From Clostridium sp. AM58-1XD (GTDB lineage Bacteria; Bacillota; Clostridia; Lachnospirales; Lachnospiraceae): a stretch of 64,000 nucleotides of DNA. The position numbers and the translations under genes were made by a program. Below, one piece after another: positions 63,860 through 64,000 of the stretch (its first letter is position 1; every line of letters begins with the position of its first letter). A model generated the notes under the pieces. It saw nothing but the letters and a program-made list of their open reading frames with translations. It searched no databases and was not told the origin of the DNA. The stretch spans positions 13,382 to 77,381 of the forward strand of contig NZ_QSDR01000023.1 of assembly GCF_003464085.1 (NCBI RefSeq), read 5' to 3'.

Positions 63860-63937
63860 AAATTTCGTCTCCTGACTGAATATGATAGAGTGAATAATTG
63901 AGTTAAAGAAAATACAAATGTACTAAAATATACACAA

Positions 63938-63966
63938 AGTATAATGTAATATATCAATAAAGTCAA
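63938..63966 (-). promoter_or_regulatory. Promoter of the glycerate kinase/enolase-like operon
   Basis: Minus strand TTGACT (63966-63961), 17-nt spacer, TATACT (63943-63938), about 80 nt before the start at 63859. Confidence 0.78.
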
Positions 63967-64000
63967 GAACTAATAATTGAAAATACAAAATATATCAAAG

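Noticed and set aside
1..64000. CRISPR array, prophage or integrated plasmid
   Set aside because: No regularly spaced repeats with unique spacers, no integrase, capsid or replication genes were seen; the tRNA-Gly has no integrase beside it.

Overview
The window looks like chromosome from an anaerobic Firmicute of the Clostridia, probably Lachnospiraceae-like. Support: strong AGGAGG ribosome sites, sigma-A promoters with 17-nt spacers, a DUF1540 protein, class II topoisomerase genes, a SleB/CwlJ-type hydrolase and clostridial-style carbohydrate operons. The exact genus cannot be read from the sequence. No rRNA, CRISPR array, prophage or intact insertion sequence was seen. There is one tRNA-Gly(CCC).

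Layout. 0-10.5 kb: a degenerate GGDEF-EAL protein, a PHP hydrolase, an L,D-transpeptidase, a pilin-like protein, DUF1540, a Cu/Zn-SOD-like protein, AraC-GyrI and XRE regulators, an ECF-like sigma factor with a membrane partner, and a SleB-like hydrolase. 10.7-13.5 kb: the tRNA, then a TetR-controlled set of a tautomerase, an aldo/keto reductase and a broken second aldo/keto reductase. 13.7-30 kb: mostly housekeeping (topoisomerase IV-like pair, deoD, asd, galM, ybaK, topB, an NSS transporter, upp, a PF09818-type ATPase). 30-46 kb: a ROK-regulated catabolic island with a NitT/TauT-type ABC importer, three dehydrogenases/reductases, a DMT exporter, split transketolase, RpiB-like isomerase and two transaldolases, but no kinase. 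46-52.6 kb: Gfo/Idh/MocA oxidoreductase, ComEC-like metallo-hydrolase lipoprotein, a membrane protein, a sigma-region-2/Mrr-nuclease fusion, and small or secreted proteins. 52.9-61 kb: a YesM/YesN-type two-component system next to a sugar ABC importer whose operon also holds an AllE-like cupin and an MsmX/UgpC-type ATPase. 61-64 kb: a leftward glycerate 2-kinase and an enolase-like protein with altered active-site motifs.

How genes work together. The 30-46 kb island is tied together by four near-copies of one 20-bp AT-rich site at its two divergent promoter regions, beside two NagC-like ROK repressors. Its two ABC ATPases have complementary defects (H-loop Asn in one, LSTST signature in the other), as expected for a heterodimer with one degenerate ATP site. 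A sulfonate-type importer followed by a kinase-free transketolase, isomerase and transaldolase set is compatible with sulfo-sugar metabolism, but this is a hypothesis.

Two window-wide features matter. A dispersed family of about 120-nt inverted-repeat elements, with compensatory base changes and a conserved loop, lies just 3' of rightward genes and always in the sense direction. Also, about ten single-base losses, mostly at short homopolymers, split otherwise well conserved genes (topB, upp, both transketolase subunits, the enolase-like gene, the two-component system, the PF09818-type ATPase, ybaK). This pattern suggests uncorrected sequencing indels more than real decay. I give each such gene as one feature and mark the shift.
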